A stretch of DNA of 64,000 nt from Trichobilharzia szidati (lineage: Eukaryota; Platyhelminthes; Trematoda; Strigeidida; Schistosomatidae), in contig OX235275.1 in the NCBI GenBank assembly GCA_944472155.2, positions 58,111,228-58,175,227 of the forward strand. The letters are read 5' to 3'. Made by a program: the position numbers and the translations under genes. The notes below the pieces were generated by a model. It saw only the letters and a program-made list of their open reading frames with translations, was not told the DNA's origin and ran no database searches. This document shows, piece by piece, positions 53,001-63,849 of this stretch. Positions within the stretch are counted from its first letter, which is position 1, and each line of letters begins with the position of its first letter.

Positions 53001-54699
53001 ATCTTATAGACAAGTTCAGTAAATTATTGTCATTCATTTTACAATTTCTGTAATCAAGTTATCTTTTACTCTTGCTCCCTCTATATTTCTTTCTCTGTGA
53101 TGATTAACTGGTTACTATAATGACGAAAGTGAATGGTAGTCCACTGCAAACTTAATTTTCAATTTCCTATATCCTTTCCTACCTCTACTCTTCTGAACTT
53201 GATCTGCATGACATTTCCACCAAACCCTCTTGTTATTATTGATTTTCTAATCGAATTTTCTTATGTATTTCTCACAGAATACGTATATAGCATTATTGTT
53301 CGTAGAGTACTCATCCGAGTAGATGTTCTATTGAAATGTAATGAATGCATTAAAAATTCTGCCTTATTAATAACAGTTATGCCTATTTTCCAAAATGAAG
53401 ATTAAGCCAAACAAAACTCTCAACTTTAACTACAGTCTAAACTTACTCCAGAAAAGCCAAAGTTCTTCTAAATTGTCATAAATCAAACATTATTACATAT
53501 TCATATTTTGTAAGGTCTAGAAGTTATTGAGACATTTAAATTTGAAGGTGAAATTTGTCCTTTGGCAGTATCGAGAACTATTGTCCCCCAAAACTGCCTG
53601 TCCTGTGCAGTACGAGCTGATCTGCAAGACGCAAGTGCCAACTAGACCATCATTCCAATTTTTCAGTCTTTCCAGCCTTACCGACACAGCATCCGATCAA
53701 TAATTCGAGGGCTGATGATCGCAGCCCTACAAAGATTCAGATTTTCATTTCACCTTCAATCACCACCGATTAGATCAATCCCACATAGTCTCACCACCAA
53801 GTAATTTGACACCTTAGCATTCTACGGAGTAGCCTAAAGGTTTTTTAAAAACAGTAGCCAAAATTAAGGTAGACTACTTAAATAACAGATCGTTTGACAG
53901 TTTAAGACAGGTGGTAGTGGACCTTAGAGCAATCATTATACTCGCCACAAAGCTACATGAGATCACTTGTGATAGTAAGCAGCTCAGGTGTGACATTTGT
54001 AACTGTAACTTTAGTTGGAATCAGTTTTTCCAGCGTTGCGTATTTGCATTAAGAATGAGCGCCAGTAAGTACGAAAATCCTAATTCAGACTTCTTGCCTT
54101 CTGCCTCCAACCGTCTGACAATTAATCCAAATGCACTGTGATAGCAGAAAATCTAGGTTACTGACCACACTGCAAAGTTGACATATAAAACTCTGTGAGT
54201 AGCGAAACCTTGGGCTAGACCCATGGCACTGGTATCTCCCTAGTGACCAGTCAATAGAAAGAGCAGCGCTTTTGTGAGCTGATCCAGTCTGTTGTTTGTA
54301 CAACATTTCACTAGATGCACAATACAATATACTACTGATTGAATGAGATCAGTAGCTGCATACCTCTCAAAACAATCAGTGGTCCTCACTAGCCATAATG
54401 AATAGATCTAAACATCAAACAGATTAAATTAAAAATTCATTTGCGAATGCAGGATTCAATTCATGGAATTGCCAGTTCGATCAAGTAGCTAGCCAGAAAA
54501 TCAAATGGTTCGAAATGATTTGGTTGTCTAAGCGGTGTCAAACCGGAAACACTGTTAATGAGCCCATCCCCAGAGGTGTGAAACAGCCGTCCAGTGTTTG
54601 GATACCTCCATCTGGCAAGCATTCACAAACAGTTGATGAATGCGGTATACAACTCCTCATTTCAATCAATCAGGAGCATGTCGTTTTGTACAATCGTGA
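53001..54699. other. unassigned DNA
   Basis: A strong acceptor (TTATGTATTTCTCACAG) ends at 53277, with a possible 24-nt exon 53278-53301 (donor GTAGAG). GTTAATGAGCCC...GTGAAACAGC at 54553-54590 faintly recalls SINE-A. Nothing firm. Confidence 0.4.
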
Positions 54700-55445
54700 C
54701 GACCAACTCGCCGTTTCCCATTCGTGTTCCGCCCGAGCAATGACCTGGCAAGTGATGTCACTCACTCGATGGCTTCCTCAGAATATGGCCAATCCACCTC
54801 CATTTCTTCCTGCATAGTTGTTGCACAACTGGTTCCTGCCGGGTTGAATAGCTGTCAGAGATCCCTGTTGCTGATCTTGAGTAGTATTGAGTTAGCTGTT
54901 TATAAAGGTGAGTAGTTTTTTCGCAGTGGCCTTCGTGACGTGGTGCCAAGTCTGTGATCCGTATAGTGGCACTGACTGACTTCTCATTGGAGTTGAAAAT
55001 CCGAATCTTATTTTTCATGGTGAGTGCTGAGTGTTGACCTCCACACAGACGTGAGAGTAATGAAAGCTTGCCTTGCTTTCCCGATCATCGCTGCTTTGTT
55101 ATCCTCGTCACTTCTGCCGCCTATAGTTAAAACGATTCTTCCAAGGTCGGTAGGTAAAGGAGGTTGCTTCTTTCATATTTCTCCCATATATGCTGATTGT
55201 TGTCTGTCGTTGTTGCTGTTGGTCAGAAAACTTCATCACCTCTATTTTCTCTATGTTTATCTGAAGGCGTATCTTTGATGCTTCTTCTGTCAACTTGTTG
55301 CTTTTCACTTGCATATCTTCCAGTTTGTGGGAAATCAAACATATACCATCGTTGCCCGCTGTCCGTTGTAATATACAGTCTAGCGCTCTCAATCAAGAAA
55401 ATCATTGGAGAGAGTAGGCATCCAGCCTTTTCCTACTTCCATCCA
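54700..55445 (-). pseudogene. RTE-a retrotransposon, minus-strand copy
   Basis: Frame 55108-55392: GICLISHKLEDMQVKSNKLT, EEASKIRLQINIEKIEVMKF, SIYGRNMKEATSFTYRPW. Then SVWRS-like residues, SIKNKIRIFNSNEKSVSAT and RKKWRWIGHILRKPSS around 54820-54760. The FADD box is lost (TAGNDGICLIS). It is the only RTE-a copy on the minus strand; frames are broken. Confidence 0.75.
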
Positions 55446-55927
55446 GCCTCGAAGGATTCCGTTGTGGATTACTTGGCATGCAGCATTATCGTATAACTAT
55501 TTGATGAGGTATATAATTGTTGGCGGCACCCTGTAGATCATAAATTTAAGTCTAAATAATTTTGGCTTCTAAAGTAAACTAAAGGGGAATTTAACCTCCT
55601 TGGACTGTTTAAACTGCAAGTTAATTTGAGAATTGTTGGTTTCTTTTAAGATTTGAATGCCTTAATTATTTCCCTAGTTCATCTTAATTTCATCTTTGCA
55701 CTTTTTCATATGATGTGCTCCCTTAAAGCAAAATGACTAGGGTGAAGGGAATCAAAAACTGGTTAATAATGATATGGATTAGTCTACCTAACCAAGTTGG
55801 ATAAATAAAGCGTTTCTGTATGAAGTGGAAGATTTTTAAACGAATAAATGCAGTAACTCACCCCCAAAGTGATCTGAAAAAAATGTAAATCCATATTCGT
55901 AATAATTCACTGTAATTAATTTGTTAA
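55446..55927. other. unassigned DNA
   Basis: No element recognised. Confidence 0.4.
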
Positions 55928-56163
55928 GGTGATGGTATAGTGATGGAATGCACACCAACCACATATGTAGTTCGGTCCCGATTCCTTGTCGAAGCACTTT
56001 TAAACTTCTCTGAGCCGGTAGTGAGCCTAGTAAACAAGGGAGACTATGCTTTGGGCTAGCGAAAGACGCAACTTGTTAAAGCAGCGCCACCTTCACTGAA
56101 ATTTCAAAACTCAAGCTTGAAGCACTGTATTCCAATAGGAACACAGTGGAGTGCGTGCGTGAA
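55928..56163 (+). repeat. SINE-C copy (diverged)
   Basis: Head GGTGATGGTATAGTGATGGA, B-box region GTTCGGTCCCGATTCC, then GGGCTAGCGAAAGACGC, CAAGCTTGAAGCACTGTATT and CCAATAGGAACACAG. Confidence 0.6.
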
Positions 56164-57664
56164 ACATAGATCATTTATCTACCTCAACATTCATGAAACT
56201 AAAAACCTAACTAAATATACAATGCAACTAACGAAAAATAATGGGTAAAGTTAAATGACAACGATCGACGGAATGCAAATACACGAATGACCTTCAGGTG
56301 ACCAATCAGAAAAGTCAGTGGCGTTTATATACAACAGAAAAGCATGAAAACACATTAAACAGTGTATTTTTTCCCTGATATGACTAAAAAATATGTTCCA
56401 ATTCTTATGAGTATTGTTAGTTTTTAAACTTAATCCTTCTCGTACACATATTAACCAAGATGGCTGAAGATAAGTTGCTTTTTCGATCACTTTATTGCTC
56501 TTGTTCTGTTTTTAAATCTACCCCAGAAGCCCTTGATTGAATTACGTCCATAATTCCATTTTGAAGTTGTCTGTTGTAAATTTCTAATATCCAAATGTCG
56601 TTTGATGTGGGATGAACATGGTTATAAATCTTCTTTATAAGGACTGTTTCATCAATATGGAGAATAACACTAACTCCTCCTAAAAGCTGTGTAACTTGTA
56701 TTCATCTTCCAGGACTCTATATCTCTGCAGTGTTGAAACCATTGTACACGAGATACAAAGGAATTTTTCGTCTCCACAATCGTTGACTTCACTCAAGCCT
56801 CAAATATCTAATAATTGCACATAAAGAGTATCTTTGTCAGCGGTAATTTCCATTAAGAAAAGAAAACTCCTAGAAAATAATTAACTGATTGTCTTAATTA
56901 CCATTACGAACACTCATTCGTCTCTTGCATCATGTAGACTTAAACAAATACATGCCCATCACCTGCTTCCGGACACCATTGGAGGTACATAAGAGCGCCA
57001 CAAGAGCATTTACGGTTACGTGCTATCAACCCATTGTCTAAATAGTACTTAAGATGCTGTTGGAGTGATATTTGCTCCTTAATTTTTGAATACTGTTCAT
57101 AATGGCGCTAGGTCCCATTACCCTACGACTAGTATACGTTCAAAGTCATTTGGGCTTTTGTACTCCTGGGCCGTGATACTTTATATTGGCCAAATAATCA
57201 CAACTGGTAGAAAATAGTGTATTTGCTTCACTCAGTGGAATTTTCATCTGTCATTTGAGTTGTATTTTAAGTCAGTGAGAACAAATTGAAAGCAGTACAA
57301 GAATTTAGCTTAACGTAGAAGGAGCATAGATGAACTTACGTAACAGGCTGTCCTACACTGTTCTCCTTAGCACCACCTGAAGGAGTAAAAAATATTCTGT
57401 GAATAAACAAAATAGTCAGCGATGGAAAAACAAAATATTTTCTTCACAAAGCCACCAAGTCTTTTACTAAGACATTATTATTCTGCCTGGAAACAGTGTG
57501 TAGTCACACAAATATAGTGAAATCGTTGATCTCTGCAACCTCAGAGGACTATAAAGTCTATTCAGAATTAGCTCCAAGTTCAAGTGAAATTGTTATCCCG
57601 TAAGAAGTGGCCTGCTTAAAATTTAGACTACCGAAAACCTCCATCAATATATTGCATATATTTT
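56164..57664. other. unassigned DNA
   Basis: No element recognised. A good acceptor (GTATTCATCTTCCAG) ends at 56713 with no matching symmetric donor. Confidence 0.4.
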
Positions 57665-58089
57665 CATTGGACACTAGTAACTAGTGTGATGTGTCTAGTC
57701 CTTTCTTTGGTGCAGACTGAATTCTATCAGTCAGGTTTGCAATGTGGCCACCGTTCTAGGTAGTTCGCCATCACGGTGTACATTGATTTGATGGTATTAG
57801 ATGGTTGGAGGCAATCGGCAGGAGGCCCCACCTGACCTAGGTTCGTGCTAGTTGGTACTCACCAGTCAGTAAGGCGTATCTGTAACCTTGAAGGAATTCA
57901 TATCCTTTCTGAGACTTGAATCCAGATTCACCCAGTGACTACTGCAGTCAGAGACGTTACCACTGAGCTATTCGGGCTCGCGATGGCGAGCTACATAGAA
58001 TGGTGGCCACATTGTATACCTCACTGATAGAATTGAGTCTGCACCAAGGAAAGGACTAGATACGTCACAGTATTTACCAGTGTCCAATG
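57665..58089. repeat. 111-bp inverted arms around a SINE-B
   Basis: 57665-57775 and 57980-58089 are inverted copies (about 85-90% by eye). Between them is a minus-strand SINE-B (57785-57979; head GAGCCCGAATAGCTCAGTGG, GACTGCAGTAGTCACTGGGT). The hammerhead segment here is damaged: CTGACTGGTGAGTAC replaces CTGATGAGTGC and ACGAACC replaces ACGAAACC. The left arm also occurs alone at 22244. Confidence 0.7.
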
Positions 58090-58165
58090 AAAATACCCAA
58101 AGCTTACCAGTATCTGAGTGATCTAATGATTTATATGTTAAATATAATTACGATTTTTGATTTGA

Positions 58166-58385
58166 CACTAGTAACTACAATCCTACAGGAGGTCAATCAC
58201 GAGCCCGAATAGCTAAGTGGTAACGTTTCTGACTGCAGTACTCACTGGGTGACGCGGGTTCGAATTTCAGAGGGGACAAGAGTTCCTTCAAGGTTGCAGA
58301 TACGCCTTGCTGACGAGTGCCAACTAGCACGAAACCTAGGTTAGTTGGGGCTTCCTGCCCATTGTCTCCAACTATCTTATATTGC
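58166..58385 (+). repeat. SINE-B copy with intact hammerhead core
   Basis: Starts with TTTGACACTAGTAACTACAA, then CCTACAGGAGGTCAATCACG, the tRNA-like head (GAGCCCGAATAGCTAAGTGG, B box GGGTTCGAATTT) and the hammerhead core, ending near CTCCAACTATC. Confidence 0.75.
58303..58345 (+). ncRNA. hammerhead ribozyme-like core in SINE-B
   Basis: CTGACGA (58310-58316), stem II GTGC/GCAC around CAACTA, GAAAC (58331-58335), palindrome ACCTAGGT (58334-58341) and T as the cleavage-site base. CTGACGA is a standard core variant (position 7 is free). Same caveat as the copy at 6303: stem I pairing is imperfect. Confidence 0.55.
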
Positions 58386-58820
58386 ATTTACATTCTCCTA
58401 TTCACTTTCTTTAAACTCAATGAAATATGACCCCTAAAAGTATTATTTGCTCTGGCGAGTGTTTAAAAAATTTGAAACCTTCCGATTCACAGGTTCCCAT
58501 CAAACATGTGAAAAACCATTATCCAGCTAGATGAATGGCAGCTTATCCCAGTACATGAGAAGACCATTCCTGAGTGATGTCGTTGGTTCACAAAATGTAC
58601 TCCTGAACAAAATGTAGTGTGTTTCTTTTGAAGGAGAAAAAGAAGAGATATCATCATAATGGGTTGGTCTGTGCTTTAGGTCAGAGAGAACTGTGCGACA
58701 CAATCTACTGTCTGTCGCTTGATCTCTTATTTGAGCATCATAGACGAAAAAGAAATATCATGTTATAAACTCTGCTGGAAATTTTGTACATTATATAAAC
58801 CTTGTTCAGAATAAACCTAT
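58386..58820. other. unassigned DNA
   Basis: No element recognised. Confidence 0.4.
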
Positions 58821-59060
58821 TACGGTGGTAGAACGCTCTCCAACCACGCTATACTTGGTTCGGTCTTTGAGTCCGGGCAACCGACTCACTCCCTAACCTC
58901 TCTAAGCCAGTAATTAGACTGGTTAAGACGGAAGGCTGGGAATGAGGCCAGCAGCCGCATCCAGTAATAATAATAATAAACACCACTGCCACTGAAACTT
59001 TAAGCCTCTAGCTTGAAGCTCTGTGTTCCACTGGAAAGGTGAAGGAATAAAATAAAAAAT
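58821..59060 (+). repeat. SINE-C copy
   Basis: Head GGTGGTAGAACGCTCTCC, then CTAAGCCAGTAATTAGACTG, GGGAATGAGGCCAGCAGC, an (AAT)n insertion, CACCACTGCCACTGAAACTT and GTGTTCCACTGGAAAGGTGA. Confidence 0.7.
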
Positions 59061-59164
59061 TACAGGGAACACCATAGATACCGGTGAGAGACTTCTTCTT
59101 TCCAACCTACACAGAAGACGCTTTTGACTCAGTTTATTGAAGTCAAATCCATATAATGTCGTAG

Positions 59165-59179
59165 GCATATTTTGTATAT
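59165..59179 (+). repeat. target-site duplication of PLE-F, left
   Basis: GCATATTTTGTATAT, exactly repeated at 59852-59866. Confidence 0.85.
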
Positions 59180-59851
59180 GATAGAAAAGATTTGTAGCTA
59201 AGGTGGATGATTTTGATGTGGTTGTGTTCTCTGAGCAGGATAGTGGATTTACGAACCAACAAAATCACTTCATTCAGCTGACTCTATGTCAACCAAAAGA
59301 CTCAACAACGAAAGAAGATAAAACCAACATCATCTACAAAATAAATTGTAACAACAACAACCGTTCGTCTTCGCATCCACGAACATAAGCTAGCCGTCAA
59401 AAGACATAAAATCCACTCCCTCATATCACTACATACAGACAATCACGGACATCAATTCGACTGGGACAACGTTCAAATATTAGACAGAGGAAACATCAAG
59501 AATGCTAGAAAACTTTTAGAAGCCTGGTATTCCAGTAAATCATCAATCAATAGACACATCGAGATAGACAAAATTTATCAACGGATAAGAAAGAAACCTC
59601 ACACACAAAGGGTCAAAGTTCAAGTCAAAGAAACAATCAGTTCCAACACAAGTAGCCTAGAGGGTGTGAAAACACACAAAAGCAACCAATCACGTTCAAG
59701 GTGGTCACCAGGAGAGATGACTAATGCACTCGTGGAGAGATCTAAAAGCTCACTTCATTAAATTGAAGTATGCGCTGAAGATGTCTCCTAGTAAAGCAAA
59801 GAAAGTTTCGCAAATTAACTATCCAGCCCAGAGAACACAACCACATCAAAA
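59180..59851 (+). mobile_element. PLE-F mini-element (endonuclease only)
   Basis: 672 bp between exact 15-bp duplications. Inverted arms 59213-59244 and 59818-59849 share TTGATGTGGTTGTGTTCTCT. The left (5') side extends 33 bp beyond the arm, a reversed copy of the outer PLE-F 3' end, just as in the copy at 28714-30475. The RT is entirely missing. The 3' arm has CTGAAGATG and GAAAG of the PLE-F fold (59773-59815) but stem II is lost. Confidence 0.85.
59254..59762 (+). pseudogene. PLE-F endonuclease, YIG deleted
   Basis: QPKDSTTKEDKTNIIYKINC (59293-59350) precedes a deletion that removes the second cysteine and YIG. After a frame change comes RLRIHEHKLAVKRHKIHSLI, SLHTDNHGHQFDWDNVQILD, KLLEAWYSSKSSINRH and a basic C-terminal tail to TAA at about 59762. 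Apart from the deletion the second half is long and uninterrupted, longer than in the 28989 copy. Confidence 0.8.
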
Positions 59852-59866
59852 GCATATTTTGTATAT

Positions 59867-60374
59867 TCAAGAAATACAAGTTGTTACACTGAACCTCCTT
59901 TAGAGATTCAATTTTAAAACCAAAGTCAATTTACATAGTAATATTCCTCCATTTTCAAATTTTCCAGTGAACTGCCTCTAAATTAACTGATCATGCTTCA
60001 GTGTTAGACTTTCTCACTCTGTTACTTTTTATTTCAATTTATGTGCCGACTATATGTTTATGCTCACAAATTTACGTAAAAGTTGCACAAATCCGTTACA
60101 CGTATCAGGTAAAACTCATGATTATCTTAAAAATTCAACCATTTTTGTTCATTTTAATAGAAGATACTTTAAAATTTCATGTGATACACTACTTTATATC
60201 TTATTTACTAAAAGTTTTGTTTATTTGTCGTGCGATTAACACGTATGTGGTCATATATTCTCCATGGAAACGTTGTGAAACTTTGCCGCACTACCGACCA
60301 ACCTTGAATAACTATGATTGATTGATCAATATTTCGATTATAAGATGCTAAGACTTGACTGAATTCAATATATC
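59867..60374. other. unassigned DNA
   Basis: The 106-codon frame at 60001-60321 is hydrophobic, starts with GTG and has no similarity; probably chance. Confidence 0.4.
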
Positions 60375-61090
60375 TATATATCTATATAGAAACCTGGAAG
60401 TACTAAACGGCTGTTTCACCCTAGTTCGTGACTCTTCATTAGTACGCAATCACCTCAAAGGTTTGAACCCGGTACCTCTTGTTTACAGGACGAGATAGCT
60501 CGTAGACCATTAAGCAACTGGGACACAGCACAACCACTTCGCAATGTCTTCTTCGGTGAGTTAATGCCTCACCTTCAAACTTCTGCACCGTACTGGTCAC
60601 GACTTCTCAATAGAACCCAAGGTTAACTGCTTGAATAGGACCACTCGCTAGCAAGCATCAGATTAATTTTAGGGATTTGTTTGATTGGTTTTAGGAGACA
60701 TTGCGAAGTGATAGTGCTAAGTCATGAATTGGCAGAAGTTAGAATTCATGCAATGGCCATTGTCCACGAGATAGCTCGTCCTGTAAACAGAAGGTCCCGG
60801 GTTCGAACCCTGATGGTGGATGCGTACTACTGAAGAGTCCCAAAATAGTCTGGAGAAAGCTGTTTCTTCCTAGTTCTGCATCTTTTGGCAGTACGCATCC
60901 AAGACAGCTAGGTTAGGCAGCTAATCCGTTCACCATTTATTCACTGAGAAAAACTCCAACGCCTGATGAAACCACACCACTGCCTATACGCAATCTATAG
61001 CATTAGCGTCAGACAGTGTCATCGGTGAATATCCGTCCGCACATCCAAAAAGGTGAACCTCACTGGTTACAACCTCTAAACAGAACTCCG
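60375..61090. repeat. cluster of three SINE-A units in alternating orientation
   Basis: 60375-60685 minus (full-length type; TACTAATGAAGAGTCAC and GGTGAAACAGCC boxes), 60690-60855 plus (B box GGTTCGAACCCT, then TACTACTGAAGAGTCCC), 60858-61090 minus (TACTGCCAAAAGATGC and AGGAAGAAACAGC). All hammerhead boxes carry changes. Confidence 0.65.
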
Positions 61091-61267
61091 AAAGCTTGAT
61101 TCTTTAGTCAGGCTCTAGAGAAGAGAGGAAGCGTTGCCTTGTGAAGAATAAAGAGCGAAGGAACTAATATTGTTACGTTTCCCTTCTCATTATTTTGACT
61201 GACCATTTATCGGCCTTTCGTATTTTGACTAATTGTTACATAATAGCAAACTTGTTTAACTTTTCAG

Positions 61268-61285
61268 CTTTTTGATTTATATTCA
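61268..61285 (+). CDS. candidate 18-nt micro-exon
   Basis: Very good acceptor (AACTTGTTTAACTTTTCAG) and donor (GTATCTG). Open in phase 0 (LFDLYS), stop in phase 1. Confidence 0.22.
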
Positions 61286-61379
61286 GTATCTGACATACAA
61301 ATTATTTTCGTTAACAACGACGTATCTTCTAATGATACTTGCATGATAAAGTACATTTCAAATCAACTAACCCGCCTGT

Positions 61380-61740
61380 AGAATAACTGTTTATTAGCCT
61401 CATGGTCAATTTGCTCCATAAATTCCGTAGAGAAAGAACTTCGTGTCGACCACAGGTTCCAAAAAGCTAACATAGTTCACAATAGTTTCAAATCTTTAAC
61501 TGACAACAACGCAGTAAAAGCCTACAAGGACAATACGCCAACAGAAATTCTATCCCAGCGTCTTACTAGGGCCATGAAAACGTATTCTACCCCAGGTATC
61601 TACCTGTCCCTAACCTTCAGTAGCCGTCCAGAGGTCACCTCCAACCTGAAAGATGACTATACAAATCTCAGCTTCATATCATGCATAAACCGCTTCAAAT
61701 ATTTCTGTGGTTGAAGCCATACAGTGCGTACAGTTAGGCA
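61380..61740 (+). pseudogene. probable PLE linker/endonuclease start
   Basis: RLTRAMKTYSTPGIYLSLTF, SSRPEVTSNLKDDYTNLSFI and SCINRFKYFCG-stop resemble the segment before and into a GIY-YIG domain (CVYRFNCSCG-like). The copy ends there, and no YIG is present. Confidence 0.5.
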
Positions 61741-62094
61741 GGATTATCTAAGGATTCAAACGCATTTACCAGCCTGATTAAGAAAGGGTGACATAAAATA
61801 CGGAAAACGTTCACTCGGTGGGTAGATTACATCATATAGATGCTGACGTTACCTTTCGGGTTAAACACCATATTTCTGATACATTATAAACACGCAACTC
61901 GACCACGTTTTCGACACATAAATGTGTGAAGCCGTTGTGATAAGATCAACCAAGGCATAACTGTATATTCAGGAAGTACATATGCAGAATCCACACTGGA
62001 TTCTAGCACTAAGAGCCGAGTAGAGTGAGCGGTCCACTGACAGAATACTCCACAACATCGGAAGTGGTACGGCCAACGAGCATCTTAACCAAGC
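61741..62094. other. unassigned DNA
   Basis: Nothing recognised. Confidence 0.35.
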
Positions 62095-62238
62095 TTATCC
62101 AGTAGTAGGCTTAGTAAAAATGGAAGAGTGGATGAGAAGCTAGCAACCCTGTGTCATAAGAAACAACAGTGCTACTGAAACTTCAGTGGTTCTTGTTTGA
62201 AGCCCATTTTTCACTTGGAAAGCAAAGGAATAAATAAC
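62095..62238 (+). repeat. SINE-C 3' part
   Basis: GGATGAGAAGCTAGCAACCC, GTGCTACTGAAACTTCAG, TTGTTTGAAGCCCATTTTTC and GGAAAGCAAAGGAATAAAT match the SINE-C body; the head is decayed. Confidence 0.55.
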
Positions 62239-62564
62239 ACATCTGCAAATGTTGTTCCTTTCTTGACCATCTTTGAGTTACATAGTATCCTCCTTTTAAA
62301 ATGGATCTCTTTACTTTGGCAGTTTTTCAAAAATTTTACAGCCCTCATTGTTTAATAATTAGGTTGAATTATTCCCCGTTTGCTATTAGACCAAATAATT
62401 GATCCTAATAGGATCAATGAACAGAAATTACAGAATTAAACTTTAAATGAATAAAAACTGATATCTGCCATGCAAAAGGTGGTTTTGTTTGCTCAAACTG
62501 TCCGGTGAATAATGCTCGCTTAAGGTCTCATTTGGAACACAATTACTCATACTAAAGATCGCAG

Positions 62565-62650
62565 ATAGATCCAGCTAACAAGCCACAAATAGGACACAAT
62601 GAACATCCTGGATTCATCCACTTGTCACCATTCATCAAATATTAATTACT
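62565..62650 (+). repeat. SINE-D hammerhead remnant
   Basis: GATCCAGCTAACAAGCCACA, AATAGGACACAATGAACATC, CTGGATTCATCC: stem I (GATCCAG with CTGGATT) is intact, but the boxes read CTAACAA and ACAAT. Inactive. Confidence 0.6.
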
Positions 62651-62679
62651 GTCTGTCTTGCTGGGAGTTCTAGTTCAAC

Positions 62680-63400
62680 CGGATTTCTCGGTGGTCGAAC
62701 AGATGCTCTACGGTATTCATTTATTCTGATTTCTCGAGATGTTTAGTGAACTAGAGAAGCTTGAAAAATCATCAGCCATAGGTCTACGCGCTATAGAATC
62801 AGGCCACAAAATTGATTTTGACAATATTGAAATAATCCAGAAAAACTTCAGGAATCACAAAGAACGTCTAATATCAGAAGCACTTCATATCAAGTGGAAT
62901 CCAAATTGTCTGAATACGAATGATGGACTTAAACAGAATCTGACCTGGTTACAACACCTGCCTCCCTCACGAAGTGACAAAATCAACACGAATGTGATAA
63001 GCAAGTTCACTCTATAAACACACGCTGCTTTTATAATTTTACACTGATCAAATCCGACAATATACACTTGGTTTTGTTATCTTTACCAATTGGCCAACTT
63101 GACAACTAAAAATGACCACAGACTGATGAACTTTGTTTTGATATCATAACAGATGTACTATTACCTTTGTTATTTGGTTTAGTGATCTTCATTGTTATTT
63201 TGACTTTCAATATGTCCTTTTAACTTGACCTAAGTTTTTTTTCTCACCTCTTAACTCTTTGTTATATATATACTGAGATTTTGTAAATTCCGGTTTAATA
63301 ATACTTTGATAAAGCTATTAGCATTAAATAGCGAAACGTCAGTAAAAACAATATCGTTTTGTTTTTCATTCATTGGGAAATACAAGATCCTTTATTATAA
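62680..63400 (+). mobile_element. PLE-B 3' end, 5'-truncated copy
   Basis: Frame 62739-63017 matches the end of the PLE-B endonuclease: LEKLEKSSAIGLRAIESGHK, IDFDNIEIIQKNFRNHKERL, ISEALHIKWNPNCLNTNDGL. The terminal repeat follows (62960-63400) with the hammerhead-like fold at 63299-63346 unchanged. No inverted 5' arm was found here, so arms are not obligatory. Confidence 0.85.
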
Positions 63401-63540
63401 AAAACGTATGAACTACTGTAAAAACTTATCAGTAGAAAGTTGACTACAAAGAAATATTTTTAGGAGTTACAAAAGCGTTGAGATCTAGATGTAAGTGCAG
63501 TTTCCCAGTGAAGGATCTGGACGGAACTATTCAGCAACTT

Positions 63541-63585
63541 AGACGCGTGTCTTGATATTACTTAGACTTCATCAGTGGTATCCAC
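63541..63585 (-). ncRNA. hammerhead-like motif lacking GAA
   Basis: Minus strand: CTGATGA (63575-63569), AGTCT and AGAC as stem II, then ACGCGTC directly where GAAACGCGTC would be expected. The core looks as if three bases (GAA) were deleted; the palindrome ACGCGT would be stem III. No pairing for stem I was found. Confidence 0.35.
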
Positions 63586-63849
63586 TACGCGTGGCCTGCC
63601 CTAGTCAGGACTCGTTAGTTAGCTGGATATATCCGCTGCCTCTCTGTGAGTGATACTGTTTCTACAGAGACCTGAAGCCATCGTCAATTGCCTCAAAAGT
63701 GTAAGTGTCAACCACTAGAACACTTAATCACATTTTCTTAAATAACCACACTTCAAGACTTAGGAAAGTGATAAACCGAAAAGGCACAATATATAATACA
63801 CGCTGCTTACCTACTGTGGTGTTGTTGGACGCTACAGCTGCATATGCAG

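Noticed and set aside
54550..54600. Weak SINE-A-like segment (GTTAATGAGCCC, GTGAAACAGC)
   Set aside because: Too diverged, no tRNA-like head next to it.
60001..60321. 106-codon open frame with a signal-like start
   Set aside because: Starts at GTG, composition fits chance in T-rich DNA, no supporting context.
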